A DNA stretch of 64,000 nucleotides from Acinetobacter sp. WCHAc010034 (GCF_001696615.3 NZ_CP032279.1:62001-126000), one strand, 5' to 3'. Positions 1-8,210 are shown, counted from the first letter of the stretch. A program made the numbers and translations. The notes: a model not told the origin generated them from the sequence alone.

Positions 1-2
1 AA

Positions 3-1124
3 ATGAACACCACAAAAATTTTAGGCGAAGCGGTCGGCATTCAGCGTCAGGACATTATTGACCGCACCGAAGAGCAAATCGCGGAAGGCCTAACGGGCGC
101 CGTGATCTTAGGCCGCTTCAAGCGCGGCCGGGTGGATGCGCCGATGGCCATTCATCAGGGCAATATCCGCGGGCAGCTGGGTCATGATCCTAAGAACCCG
201 GATTATATTGCCGTGCAGGACTGCTTGGATACTGGCGTGCCAAGCGTGCAGGTGCTGCGTTTAGGTCAGAACGAAGAAGATAGCGGCGAAGACCGCTTCG
301 TAATCAGTTGCACGCCTCCAGACGGCCAGCAGCAGATCATTTTAAATAAAGTGCGCAATACACTGCCGTTCCTGACTTTTAGAAACATTACATTTGATAT
401 TTATATCAATGGTACGCTGGCTGCTTCCGACGTTTTAATGCTGGATGAAGATGCTATGGATAGCGTGGGGCTGCAGGTTGAAGACTTGACCGGAAACGGC
501 CGGCAAATATCAATCAAGAATAAAACGGATGAGCGGCGAGCATTCGAGCTTTTCCCTGTTGAGGAGCCTAACTTTGCGAGAGACACTGATATCGAATTGG
601 GTCATGTTGTTGTTGAAAAATACAGTTTCCATTTCTGTTTGGCGGCAGCAGCCAATGATCTGCCCACAACTATCGAATGGAAAATCGAGGGAGATGGAAC
701 TTTATACAGTGACAGGGTGGTAGATGTTACTGAAAGCTCTAAACGCAACCTGAATATTACAGAATTGCTGACTTACAATGGACTTGAAATTATTTCTGCA
801 CAAGCATTTCTGCAGAATAAAATTACATCACTGACTATCGCAGATACGGTTTGGCTTATTGGTCAAAACAGTTTTACCGGAAACAAAATTACAGATCTGG
901 TACTGGGTTCGGGTTTAAAAAGGCTCGGAAATTATGCCTTTAAAGACAATGCCATAAGTGCGGTCACAGTGCATGCTATTATACCGCCGGAATTTGAGTC
1001 TGACAGTTGGCTGCCTTTCGATGGCAATCCTATTGCTTCAATTCGAGTGCCTGCTGAATCAGTGAACGCATATAAAGCTGCGGAAGGCTGGTCGAATTTC
1101 AGCTCTATGATTACGGCAATTTGA
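3..1124 (+). CDS. Phage tail-region protein with LRR-like (BspA-type) C-terminal domain
   Basis: A 373-aa protein that is the first complete gene in the window, just upstream of holin-like and endolysin genes, so it is probably a tail or host-contact protein of a prophage lying to the left. I do not recognise the N-terminal 130 residues. From about residue 255 to 365 the sequence carries consecutive repeats of about 23 residues with the pattern AF-x-x-N-x-I-x-x-L-x-I (for example QAFLQNKITSLTI, NSFTGNKITDLVL, YAFKDNAISAVTV), typical of BspA/LRR_5 leucine-rich repeats. A family N-terminus joined to a repeat C-terminus is the usual layout of variable receptor-binding phage proteins. The role is inferred from context; the repeats are seen directly. 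Confidence 0.6.
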   Translation: MNTTKILGEAVGIQRQDIIDRTEEQIAEGLTGAVILGRFKRGRVDAPMAIHQGNIRGQLGHDPKNPDYIAVQDCLDTGVPSVQVLRLGQNEEDSGEDRFVISCTPPDGQQQIILNKVRNTLPFLTFRNITFDIYINGTLAASDVLMLDEDAMDSVGLQVEDLTGNGRQISIKNKTDERRAFELFPVEEPNFARDTDIELGHVVVEKYSFHFCLAAAANDLPTTIEWKIEGDGTLYSDRVVDVTESSKRNLNITELLTYNGLEIISAQAFLQNKITSLTIADTVWLIGQNSFTGNKITDLVLGSGLKRLGNYAFKDNAISAVTVHAIIPPEFESDSWLPFDGNPIASIRVPAESVNAYKAAEGWSNFSSMITAI

Positions 1125-1206
1125 CTCTGTGTTCCAGCTGGAGTTGTTAACGCTTATCACTTTTGCAATGCCGTAAAACTGCAGCATAATTTTCGCATGT
1201 ACAGAT

Positions 1207-1229
1207 ACCCGCTGCGGCGGGTTTTTTTA
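1207..1229 (+). terminator. Rho-independent terminator after the tail-region gene
   Basis: A 6-bp stem ACCCGC/GCGGGT with the loop TGCG is followed by seven T residues. It separates the tail-region gene from the holin/endolysin pair. Confidence 0.75.
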
Positions 1230-1301
1230 TTGGAACAGGCTTTATTTGCCTGATTGCTTCGGCGACACAATAGCCATATCAAAAATATAGGTGTATTGGG
1301 G

Positions 1302-1679
1302 ATGCAGGAAAGTACAATTCCGTGGGTGATCAAAGTGATTCCGGCCGTCGTCGGCGCGATTCTGGCTTTGGTGCTGAGCGGGGACATTGATAAAACCGGG
1401 AAAATTCAGGTTTCCATGGGCGTCATCGGCAAGTTTCTGGCCAGCGTAACGGTCAGTCTGTATGGCGGTTCGGCATTTATTGAGCATTTTGAAATGCTCA
1501 AAACGTCCACGATGTATCAGGGCTTCATCATGCTTATGTTTGCGGTGTTCGGCCTTTTAGCCATCGGCATTCTGTATCAGTCGATTGCGCTGCTGAAAGG
1601 CAAGCCGCTGCCTGAGGTAATTTCTGAAATTAAAGCGGCATTCCTCGCAATCTGGGGAAATGGCAAAGGGGGAGAATGA
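1302..1679 (+). CDS. Phage holin-like membrane protein
   Basis: A 125-aa protein with three hydrophobic segments (about residues 6-25, 45-63 and 71-93 from the chosen ATG) and a charged C-terminal tail, the topology of a class I holin. It lies 3 bp before a muramidase gene, which is the usual holin-endolysin lysis cassette. The reading frame is open from a TTG at 1254, but the ATG at 1302 gives a clean protein and has an AGGTG about 10 bp upstream, so I prefer it. Holins form membrane lesions that release the endolysin at the end of the lytic cycle. The family assignment rests on topology and position, not on a recognised motif. Confidence 0.6.
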   Translation: MQESTIPWVIKVIPAVVGAILALVLSGDIDKTGKIQVSMGVIGKFLASVTVSLYGGSAFIEHFEMLKTSTMYQGFIMLMFAVFGLLAIGILYQSIALLKGKPLPEVISEIKAAFLAIWGNGKGGE

Positions 1680-1682
1680 TTT

Positions 1683-2270
1683 ATGAGTAAAAAACTGACT
1701 GATGCGCAAATAGGCGCTCAGGCTAAAGCGCTGGGCGTAGAGGCAGCTGCGTTAAAAGCGGTGCACGAAGTTGAGTGCCGGGGATCAGGATTTAATCCAG
1801 ACAGCACTCTGGTAATTCTTTTTGAGCGCCATGTGATGCGCCAGCGCCTGATCGCCGGCAAGCTTTTCAGCATTGCCGAAAAAATGGAAATTGAACAGCC
1901 GAATCTCTGCAGCAAAACGTCCGGCGGCTACGGCCTGTATTCCGTTCAGCACCAGCGCTTGTCTGCAGCCGCTGAATATCACCGCGAATCGGCGCTGGAG
2001 TCTGTAAGCTGGGGCCTTGGGCAGGTGATGGGCTATCACTGGAAATCGCTTGGCTATGAGTCTCTGCAAGCTTTCGTCAATGCAATGTACAAAGACGAAG
2101 CTTCACAGCTTGATGCAATGTGCCGCTACATTAAAGTGAATGGCCTGATCAATGCCTTGAAAAATAAGGACTGGAAGGCATTTGCATTGGGCTATAACGG
2201 CAAGGGATATGCAAAAAACAGCTATGACACAAAGCTGGCCAATGCTTATAAGAAGTGGGCAGCCAAGTGA
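1683..2270 (+). CDS. Prophage endolysin, N-acetylmuramidase (DUF3380 family)
   Basis: A 195-aa protein that hydrolyses the glycan backbone of peptidoglycan to lyse the host. It resembles the N-acetylmuramidase domain PF11860/DUF3380: an early VHEVECRGSGF segment holding the presumed catalytic Glu, then ILFERHVM, SWGLGQVMGYHW and the C-terminal ALGYNGKGY block, in the order usual for phage and prophage lysozymes of this family in Acinetobacter. There is no N-terminal peptidoglycan-binding domain, so this is the short single-domain form. It follows the holin-like gene at once and its stop overlaps a very short downstream reading frame that could be a spanin remnant. Confidence 0.85.
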   Translation: MSKKLTDAQIGAQAKALGVEAAALKAVHEVECRGSGFNPDSTLVILFERHVMRQRLIAGKLFSIAEKMEIEQPNLCSKTSGGYGLYSVQHQRLSAAAEYHRESALESVSWGLGQVMGYHWKSLGYESLQAFVNAMYKDEASQLDAMCRYIKVNGLINALKNKDWKAFALGYNGKGYAKNSYDTKLANAYKKWAAK

Positions 2271-2344
2271 GGCTGGCTGCTTTATTGCTGTGCATTCTGT
2301 TTTCAGGCTACACAGCATATTCTATGTTAATATCCAGTCCGTAA
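2267..2344 (+). CDS. Possible Rz-like spanin remnant (25 aa)
   Basis: A GTG overlapping the endolysin stop (GTGA) opens a 25-codon frame encoding a hydrophobic segment (LAALLLCILFSGYTAYS), which resembles the membrane anchor of an Rz-type spanin. It stops almost at once inside a hairpin (CCGTAAT/ATTACGG). It may be the anchor of a spanin whose remainder was lost when the region to the right was rearranged, or a chance frame. Confidence 0.25.
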   Translation: MRLAALLLCILFSGYTAYSMLISSP

Positions 2345-2432
2345 TGCTCAAAAGTATTACGGATTAGACATTCTTATTGGTGAGAGCACAAACATTGTAA
2401 TATTAAATGGGGCTAAAATCCAATATATAATC

Positions 2433-2800
2433 TTAAGGCTCCCAAAATTTATCACCTTGGGAATTATAAAATTTACTTATGAATTCTTCAAAATTATTGG
2501 CAGCAAGGTACCAATCTTTTCGTTGATCTAAAGGTAAAACTACAAGAATAAAACCGTAATCATCACTATTAGGATCACATCTCACTAACAATAAGTCGGA
2601 ATCCCCATAGAACTCCCCAATGATTAAATCACCTTCAAGCGTATCTTCTGCTCTATCCTGTTGGTAAGTTTTTGAGGCATAAGCTAACTCATTTAGAGAA
2701 TATAATTTTAGCCCCCATTGTCCATATATTTTATCTTTGAATAAATCAGCACCATTTGATATCGAATAAAAATCCTCTAATATTTTGGGTAAAAGAATTT
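2433..2800 (-). pseudogene. SMI1/KNR4-like protein, C-terminal fragment (5' end lost)
   Basis: The minus-strand frame reads LPKILEDFYSISNGADLF, then GQWGLKLYSLNELAYAS, ending GDKFWEP and a stop at 2433. The LP...F...SNGADLF block and the later LYSLNEL and GDSDLLLVR segments are typical of SMI1/KNR4 (SUKH) proteins, which are often immunity proteins or occur in defence loci. There is no start codon; going upstream the frame runs into stops at about 2840. The missing N-terminus is most likely the plus-strand piece starting at 6887 (MSSFLEVIGKIQNEWAEPK), placed there by an inversion. The fragment lies back to back with the truncated AAA ATPase piece. Confidence 0.6.
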
Positions 2801-3136
2801 TGGGGATTAGTGGAGGATTTTTATTTCTTATGTTTTTATCTAGAAAACAATAAAACTATTAGTTATGACTCATTATCATCAGGCGAAAGACAAGTTATTT
2901 ACATTTTCACAAAAGTAATAAATGCAAATGAAAACAATGCATTAATCTTGATGGATGAACCTGAAATATCTTTGCATCTATCTTGGCAAGAAATGTTACT
3001 TTCAGAAATTAGAAAAGTTAATAAAAATAGTCAAATTATTATTGTAACTCACAGTCCAGCAATTGTAATGAATGGTTGGATGGATAGTTTTACTGATATC
3101 AAAGATATTATTAATGAGGCGAAAAATAATGTCTGA
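2756..3136 (+). pseudogene. AAA ATPase, C-terminal half (PARIS AriA-like), severed from its N-terminus
   Basis: The homologous part starts around 2840. It contains the ABC-type signature SLSSGERQ, the Walker B stretch ALILMDEPEISLH and the switch histidine in IIIVTHSPAIV, so it is the C-terminal part of an AAA_15/AAA_21-type ATPase. No Walker A motif is present. The start assigned at 2756 lies in DNA that is really the opposite strand of the SMI1 fragment. The matching N-terminal half, which ends without a signature motif, is on the minus strand at 6952-7671. The stop overlaps the start of the DUF4435 gene (ATGTCTGA), showing the two were translationally coupled. Confidence 0.65.
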
Positions 3137-4121
3137 TTTTCAAAGCTTTCTGACGAATGGTAAATTTATTGGGGCTTATAACGCTAGTAAAGAAGGTAGT
3201 AAAGATTCAGCTCAAAAAGGATTGGTTTATATTGAGGATGATTCAGATCAAGTCTTCTGGGAAAAGTTCATAAACTTTCATTTTCCAAATCAATATAATG
3301 TTCAAGCATCTATCAAAGATCGCCCTAGTGAACGAGGTAAAAGAGCACTGGAAAGACTCTATGAAGGTGCAAATAAAAAAGTTCTAATCGCTGTTGATAG
3401 TGATTATGACATTATCTGCCCTAGAATAAATCCTGAATACTCACAATTCTTAATTAACAATAGATTTATTATACACACTTATGGATTTAGTAGAGAAAGT
3501 GCATTATTAGATAAAAAAAACCTAAATTTATTTTTTAATTCAATAAAACACACAATTCAGCATAATGTTGATATTGAATCTTTTTTAAACAAATTCTCAC
3601 CTATTGCATTTAAAGGTTTAGTATTTTTTTCCAATGAGTTAAATTCAGGAAATACTCAAGGATTTATTGAAAGTGATTTCCATAATTGCTTTAATATTCT
3701 TGGGAAAAAAATTGTAAAAGATGATTTAACCTTAGATGAAAATCTATTAGAAATTATAGAAAATAATCTGTGTTCTTATTTTAATCAATTACAATACAAT
3801 GATGAAAAGATTACTCAGGCAGAGTGTTACTTACAGACTCTAAATATTAACCCTGACAATGCCTATAGATATATTTCAGGGCATACAGTTTATGATCTTA
3901 TTTTCAAAATTCATGAACAATTAATAGATATTCTCTACAGAAAAGAAGTGGATAAAATCAAGGAAAACTTCTCAGGTAAAGCTATTGGAGAACGAATCAG
4001 TCAATTAAACTCATTATTTACAAAGCAATTTCCATTAGAAGCTTTTTGTCATAGCTATCCAATCAATCAGGATGATGAAATTCATAAAGAAATTAAAAAT
4101 AAAGTAGCATCAATATCTTAA
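3129..4121 (+). CDS. DUF4435 domain protein (TOPRIM-like effector, AriB-like)
   Basis: A 330-aa protein. The ATG at 3129 overlaps the ATPase stop by 8 bp and is preferred over the longer frame from 3072. DUF4435 proteins have a TOPRIM-like fold and are the effector (AriB) of the two-gene PARIS anti-phage system, in which an AAA ATPase senses a phage trigger. The expected acidic residues are visible: GLVYIEDDSDQVFW near the N-terminus and KVLIAVDSDYDII about 50 residues later, matching the E ... DxD pattern. The gene looks intact, but its partner ATPase is split across an inversion, so the system is probably inactive here. Other AAA/DUF4435 pairs exist, so the PARIS label is an inference. Confidence 0.65.
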   Translation: MSDFQSFLTNGKFIGAYNASKEGSKDSAQKGLVYIEDDSDQVFWEKFINFHFPNQYNVQASIKDRPSERGKRALERLYEGANKKVLIAVDSDYDIICPRINPEYSQFLINNRFIIHTYGFSRESALLDKKNLNLFFNSIKHTIQHNVDIESFLNKFSPIAFKGLVFFSNELNSGNTQGFIESDFHNCFNILGKKIVKDDLTLDENLLEIIENNLCSYFNQLQYNDEKITQAECYLQTLNINPDNAYRYISGHTVYDLIFKIHEQLIDILYRKEVDKIKENFSGKAIGERISQLNSLFTKQFPLEAFCHSYPINQDDEIHKEIKNKVASIS

Positions 4122-4122
4122 G

Positions 4123-4146
4123 AAAGCGCCTGATGGCGCTTTTTTT
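4123..4146 (+). terminator. Rho-independent terminator after the DUF4435 gene
   Basis: An 8-bp stem AAAGCGCC/GGCGCTTT with the loop TGAT leads into a T-run, directly after the DUF4435 stop codon. Confidence 0.85.
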
Positions 4147-4182
4147 AAACTCTAAAATTTTTATATTTTCTTAGCTAAGAAC

Positions 4183-4848
4183 CTAAGCAACAATATCTAC
4201 GTCCTTATTCTCTTTTTCCTCAATAACATGCACTTTAAAAGCATATTTATTAAAGTCATTAATAAATATGCTTGCATCTACACATCTCTCAACATACTTT
4301 AGGCATAAAAATGCAGCAACTAAACAAATAGTATGTAATGCAACAATAATAAAAATACTTAAGAGCATTCCTTTGTCGTAAAAGCTTAGTATCCAATCCA
4401 TATACTTCTGGGCTTTATAAAAAGGGATTAATCCTACAAAAGCAAAAGCGATATACCCAAAAAGTGATAGCAGAATCGTGTACCACTTAGCCCTAGCTTT
4501 AAACTCAATCAGAATCCCATCTTCATCCCTTTCACGTTTCAATCTATTTCTTACTTTTACATATTCACTTACCCACAGATCTGCATTTTCATACTTGGAA
4601 AAGAATTTAGCCTCACTATATGTGAGAGCTTCATTGTTAAAAAGTGATTTGGCTAACCTATCTTTATACAAAGTTGAACGCTTTTCTAGCTCAGAAGATT
4701 CAAACTCATCTGCTAATTTCAAAGCCTCAGCTTTGCTATCTTTTGAATGTTTTAGATGCGCTAATCTATTGTTCAAATGGGCCAAAAATATCGGTACAAC
4801 GAGAACTGCCAACAACCCACCAATTTTTATTAAAGTTTCCATTATCAT
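4183..4848 (-). CDS. Unrecognised membrane protein with three predicted TM segments
   Basis: A 221-aa protein I do not recognise. It has one hydrophobic segment at the N-terminus (about residues 7-24), a charged, probably helical stretch from about 30 to 120 rich in Lys and Glu, then two further hydrophobic segments (about 122-142 and 158-182) and a soluble C-terminal tail. The start could also be the second ATG two codons later. It is convergent with the DUF4435 gene and AT-rich like it. In the reconstructed pre-inversion order it would lie between the Excalibur gene and the ATPase/DUF4435 operon, so it may be an accessory gene of that island. Confidence 0.5.
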   Translation of the reverse strand: MIMETLIKIGGLLAVLVVPIFLAHLNNRLAHLKHSKDSKAEALKLADEFESSELEKRSTLYKDRLAKSLFNNEALTYSEAKFFSKYENADLWVSEYVKVRNRLKRERDEDGILIEFKARAKWYTILLSLFGYIAFAFVGLIPFYKAQKYMDWILSFYDKGMLLSIFIIVALHTICLVAAFLCLKYVERCVDASIFINDFNKYAFKVHVIEEKENKDVDIVA

Positions 4849-5187
4849 GTTTTTTATAAAATAAAAGTCTGATTTAGGACGATTTTAAGAATTTGTCAAC
4901 CAACTTTTAGGACTCAAACTAGGATTTGTCAACTAAACCATTATTCATACGACGTTCTAACTAGATTCATTGAGCAAACAAGCTGAGAGTTGATAGACTT
5001 CAGCTAATACGCTGACTTAAAAATAATTTATGAAATTTTTACTCATTTTAGTTTTGGGGTTCACTTCCATCCAAGTTTATGCAAAAAAATGCGCTGACTT
5101 TAGTACGCAGCAGCAAGCACAAAAATGGTATGAGCAAAGAAAGAAATCTGGACAGACGGGCTGGAAAAGTTTAGACCGCGACGGTGA

Positions 5188-6566
5188 GAGTTATGGTCAA
5201 ATCTGGTGTACGAGCATCAGGCGGTTTTCCTGTCTGATTGCTCCATTACTTGTTCGCCGTCTTGGAATTTAACGTTATTGACCACGAGGGTTAGCAGTTG
5301 AAATCCTTTCAGGCGGTTCCAGCGCTTCTGCGCTGATTGCAGCAATTTATAAACCATTGCTAGGGTTGTGTTTCTTGAACCGCAATTGCGGGTTTTGCTG
5401 GTTCTTAAACGTACTGTAGCGAAGGCAGATTCAATTGGGTTGGTGGTGCGTATACTCACCCAATGTTCTGCTGGAAAATCGTAGAAAGCCAACATGCTCT
5501 CACGGTCTTTAGCTAAGCATTCCATTGCGCGTGGGTACTTAGCAGTAAACCTTTCCAGCGCTATATCAAAGGCTTTATGAGCCTTCTCACGCGTCTCTGC
5601 CATCCAGATATCATGCAGTGCTTCTTTTACTTTGGGCTGTACTGCTTTGGGCAGTTTGTTGAGCACATTGGCCGTTTTATGCACCCAACAGCGTTGTTGT
5701 TTGGTCTGCGGATAGACCTTACTCAGGGCTTTCCAGAAGCCCAAGGCGCCGTCAGCTATTGCCAGCTTTGGGCAGGTCGTAAGCCCACGCGCAACCAGGC
5801 CATTCAGCAGCTCAAGCCAGCTGGCTTCAGACTCGCGATAGCCTTCCTCAACGGCAATCAGCTCCTTGCGACCATGCTCTGTCACGCCCATCACCACCAG
5901 CAAGCACAAACGGTCATCGAGGCGGACGTTGCTGTAAATACCGTCAACCCAAAGGTACGCGTAGCGCTTGTCACTCAAATCGCGCTGTCGCCACTCTCGG
6001 TGCTCATCAATCCAGCGTTCCTTGAGCCTGGAAATGGTGTTAGCTGACAGACCTTTGGCATTCTCACCCAGCAAGGCTGCAAGGGCTTCTTGGTAGTCTC
6101 CAGTGGAAATACCTTTGAGATACAGCCACGGTAATAACTCTTCAACGCTGCGGGCACGCTTGAGGTATGGCGGTAGCAGTGCGCTGGTAAAACGAATACC
6201 AGAGCCGCTACGATCACGCACTTTTGGCACCTTGATATCAACATCGCCAATGCCCGTTTGGATGCTGCGCTCAGGCAAATAGCCGTTACGCACCACAGCT
6301 TTGCGGCCATCGGGTAAACGCAGTTCTTCATGAGCTTGCAGCAGTTGCTGCAGCTCTACTTCAACTGCTTGCGCAATGAGCTGACGAGCACCATTACGCA
6401 ATAAAGCAGTTAGCACATCAGTGCCAGTTTCATCTGGTTGTGAAAGAACATTCAGGGTAATATTTGTCATGGCGTATCGCTCTACTGTTAATTATTTCTT
6501 GGAGGAAACAATCAACAGGATACGCCACCCTCTTTTCCCCTCATACACCACAAATGACTATAGCTC
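5188..6566. mobile_element. IS256-family insertion sequence, complete, 1379 bp
   Basis: The left end reads GAGTTATGGTCAAATCTGG and the right end, reversed, GAGCTATAGTCATTTGTGG: imperfect terminal inverted repeats of about 27 bp that both continue into GGTGTA(C/T)GAG. The element is flanked by the 9-bp direct repeat CGACGGTGA (5179-5187 and 6567-6575), as expected for this family. It carries one transposase gene on the minus strand. The intact ends and duplication suggest a recent insertion. Confidence 0.92.
5217..6470 (-). CDS. IS256-family (mutator-type) transposase
   Basis: A 417-aa transposase, the normal length for the family. It has the mutator-type order: an N-terminal DNA-binding region, then the DDE core with AYLWVDGIYSNVR (first Asp), a middle block LAIADGALGFWKAL (second Asp), the CWVHKTANVLNKLPK motif that includes the family's C/D-x2-H block, and the third acidic residue in TTNPIESAFATVRLRT. 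It fills almost the whole element and reads opposite to the gene it interrupts. No frameshift or missing catalytic residue is visible, so the element should be able to move. Confidence 0.93.
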   Translation of the reverse strand: MTNITLNVLSQPDETGTDVLTALLRNGARQLIAQAVEVELQQLLQAHEELRLPDGRKAVVRNGYLPERSIQTGIGDVDIKVPKVRDRSGSGIRFTSALLPPYLKRARSVEELLPWLYLKGISTGDYQEALAALLGENAKGLSANTISRLKERWIDEHREWRQRDLSDKRYAYLWVDGIYSNVRLDDRLCLLVVMGVTEHGRKELIAVEEGYRESEASWLELLNGLVARGLTTCPKLAIADGALGFWKALSKVYPQTKQQRCWVHKTANVLNKLPKAVQPKVKEALHDIWMAETREKAHKAFDIALERFTAKYPRAMECLAKDRESMLAFYDFPAEHWVSIRTTNPIESAFATVRLRTSKTRNCGSRNTTLAMVYKLLQSAQKRWNRLKGFQLLTLVVNNVKFQDGEQVMEQSDRKTA

Positions 6567-6618
6567 CGACGGTGATGGTCAGGCATGTGATTTCTTGCCG
6601 GGTCGAAATAGATAGCCC

Positions 6619-6747
6619 TCACTTGAGGGCTTCTCCAATTTCAATCCAGGCATTCACTTTACTGGCGCATTCCGCATGGATCTCAAGGTTTTCAATGTAG
6701 CGGGGGGTAAATCTCCCCCCCATTTTGGCGTGGAACGTAAAAATCAT
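6619..6747 (-). CDS. Small 42-aa protein, phage-type, unrecognised
   Basis: An ATG at 6747 opens a 43-codon frame ending at 6619: MIFTFHAKMGGRFTPRYIEN, then a segment ending ASKVNAWIEIGEALK. The composition is protein-like (charged C-terminal helix, few rare residues), and GC content is higher than in the flanking DNA. Its C-terminal codons overlap the hairpin GCCCTC/GAGGGC that follows the Excalibur gene on the other strand. It may be the tail of a longer phage gene rather than a complete gene. I cannot name a family. Confidence 0.35.
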   Translation of the reverse strand: MIFTFHAKMGGRFTPRYIENLEIHAECASKVNAWIEIGEALK

Positions 6748-6886
6748 TAAAGAAAGCCCAACCTCTTCGGACTAGACTTTCTCTTAACTCTTAAGCTAAT
6801 GATTTATATTAAAATAAAAATAGATTGCGCATAATCGGTATTATGTTAATTTTAGGAAAATTTCAAAATCTTTAGGAACTTAATAA

Positions 6887-6955
6887 ATGAGCAGTTTCCT
6901 TGAAGTTATAGGAAAAATACAAAATGAATGGGCAGAGCCAAAGAAAGCTATTCAT
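6887..6955 (+). pseudogene. SMI1/KNR4-like protein, N-terminal fragment
   Basis: An ATG at 6887 opens a frame reading MSSFLEVIGKIQNEWAEPK, followed by KAIHRG, and then runs into DNA that is the opposite strand of the truncated ATPase. The start resembles the helical N-terminus of SMI1/KNR4 proteins, which precedes the LP...F...NG block by about 25-30 residues. That block is found, without a start, at 2433-2800. The two pieces are in the right orientation to become one gene if the segment between them is inverted back. Alone it is too short to assign. Confidence 0.45.
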
Positions 6956-7671
6956 AGAGGTGTTGAATATTCTTCTATTTTGCAGTGTTCATTAAACCCA
7001 AAGTTACCATCTTGCAGAACTACTTTTTTTTGACTATCTGAAAACATGTTGTTTAAAACAGAAATAAGTTTTTCTATGTTTTCTTGGTGATTTGGGGATT
7101 TTAATAATTTTTGTATTTGCTCTCTAATTTCATAATTTAGAAAATTTACAGTATTTCCATCACTGGTATTAATATTATTAATTGAATTAGCACTCATTGA
7201 TACAGTTGAAATATACTCAACAGGAAGTTCTATTGTATTTTGACTTATAGCTTGTGTATTAACATCGCTATTTACTTCATTGATTATTCTTTTGATAAGT
7301 TCGTTTCTTAGGTCTTTATTGTTTTTATTAATTTTTTGATTTGTTTTTTTAATATTATTAATTATTTGATCTAAAAAATCATCTTTCGTTAAACGATTTA
7401 ACACTTCATCTTGCATTGTAGCAGGGTTAAATAAGTGATTTTTTGCTTCATTTGGTTGATTTTCATCAAAAACAATTTGAATTCCGTGACAAAGCTTTAA
7501 GGCGCGTGAATTTATGTCTTTAGTTACAGATGCTTTTATTAATTCTAAAATTGTAGATTTCCCTAGACCATTTTTTCCGACTAAAACATTTACATCCTTT
7601 ATACTCCAACAAATATTGTGGTTATTAAATAAATCTCTAATATAAATGTTACTAATTTTATTGACGATCAT
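6952..7671 (-). pseudogene. AAA ATPase, N-terminal half (PARIS AriA-like), C-terminus lost
   Basis: A 239-residue frame starting with beta strands and the Walker A motif VLVGKNGLGKST (residues about 28-39), a long Lys/Asn-rich insertion and a Q-loop-like region, ending at KVVLQDGNFGFNEHC and then an abrupt stop. The signature, Walker B and switch regions are missing; the frame breaks off where such a protein would reach LSSGE. That part is on the plus strand at about 2840-3136 and would follow directly after re-inversion. The gene is 48 bp downstream of the ribbon-helix-helix gene, probably in the same former operon. Confidence 0.65.
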
Positions 7672-7719
7672 ACTATTACCTTTGATAAATATTTTTAAAA
7701 ATTAACCTAATCAGTTTTT

Positions 7720-8187
7720 TTAAGAGCTGACATAATGATCTTCAATAATCAGCCAGTTTAGGCTACCAACTCCATCATCTACTATATCTAGATGATTATT
7801 ACCTTGATAGACAAAAACATTTTTGTTGAAAAAAGCTAATCTTTTAAGCAGGGAAGATTCATAAAGCCTTTTTAACGAAAGCTCAATATCGACTTTTAAT
7901 GAATCAAGATCTTGGGTGTAATCAAGATCAAAGGCTTTTAATAGTTTTCCATAAACTAAGCGTTTCATCCCATTTTTAAGATTAATAATTTTTATATCCA
8001 GATCTTCAGGATCAACTCTACTTTCTGCCGCCTTTAAACCATTATCCATAAGTTCAATCATAGCGGTATTAAGAGAAATTTCTTTATTGTCCGCATAAGC
8101 AACAATGTCATCGTATTGATCTTGCGGAATACGTATTTGTGTTCGTTTCCATTCATCTTGATTTTGTGTACGTGTTTTATCTGACAT
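7720..8187 (-). CDS. Arc/CopG-type ribbon-helix-helix regulator with C-terminal extension
   Basis: A 155-aa protein from the ATG at 8187; the frame is open for 10 more codons, but this start follows a GAG motif at suitable spacing and matches Arc-like proteins. Residues about 12-50 (WKRTQIRIPQDQYDDIVAYA, then ISLNTAMIELMDNGL) form a typical ribbon-helix-helix domain: a beta strand with alternating TQIRIP, then two helices. The rest is unrecognised. It is divergent from the antirepressor gene, and two inverted CACTANATTAGTA sites lie between them, the probable operators for autoregulation and for control of the antirepressor. It is followed by the truncated ATPase. Confidence 0.7.
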   Translation of the reverse strand: MSDKTRTQNQDEWKRTQIRIPQDQYDDIVAYADNKEISLNTAMIELMDNGLKAAESRVDPEDLDIKIINLKNGMKRLVYGKLLKAFDLDYTQDLDSLKVDIELSLKRLYESSLLKRLAFFNKNVFVYQGNNHLDIVDDGVGSLNWLIIEDHYVSS

Positions 8188-8210
8188 TCGAAAACTCAAT
8201 AATTTAATTG

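Larger units (their letters stand above)
5030..6615 (+). pseudogene. Small secreted Excalibur calcium-binding protein, interrupted by IS256-family element
   Basis: The 5' part encodes a signal peptide (MKFLLILVLGFTSIQVYA) and a short mature region starting KKCADFSTQQQAQKWYEQ. The 3' part after the insertion encodes DGQACDFLPGRNR and a stop. Removing the element and one copy of the 9-bp target duplication joins them in frame as ...SLDRDGDGQACDFLPGR, the DxDxDGxxC motif of Excalibur domains, giving a protein of about 65 aa. The insertion therefore destroyed a complete gene. Excalibur domains are small extracellular calcium-binding modules; the role of this protein is unknown. Confidence 0.75.

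Noticed and set aside
4478..4864. 128-codon plus-strand frame
   Set aside because: It is fully antisense to the 221-aa membrane protein, which has better protein character.
6770..6802. AGAAAG ... CTTTCT as a terminator
   Set aside because: Only the outer six pairs match; the inner stem is broken by several mismatches and there is no T-run.
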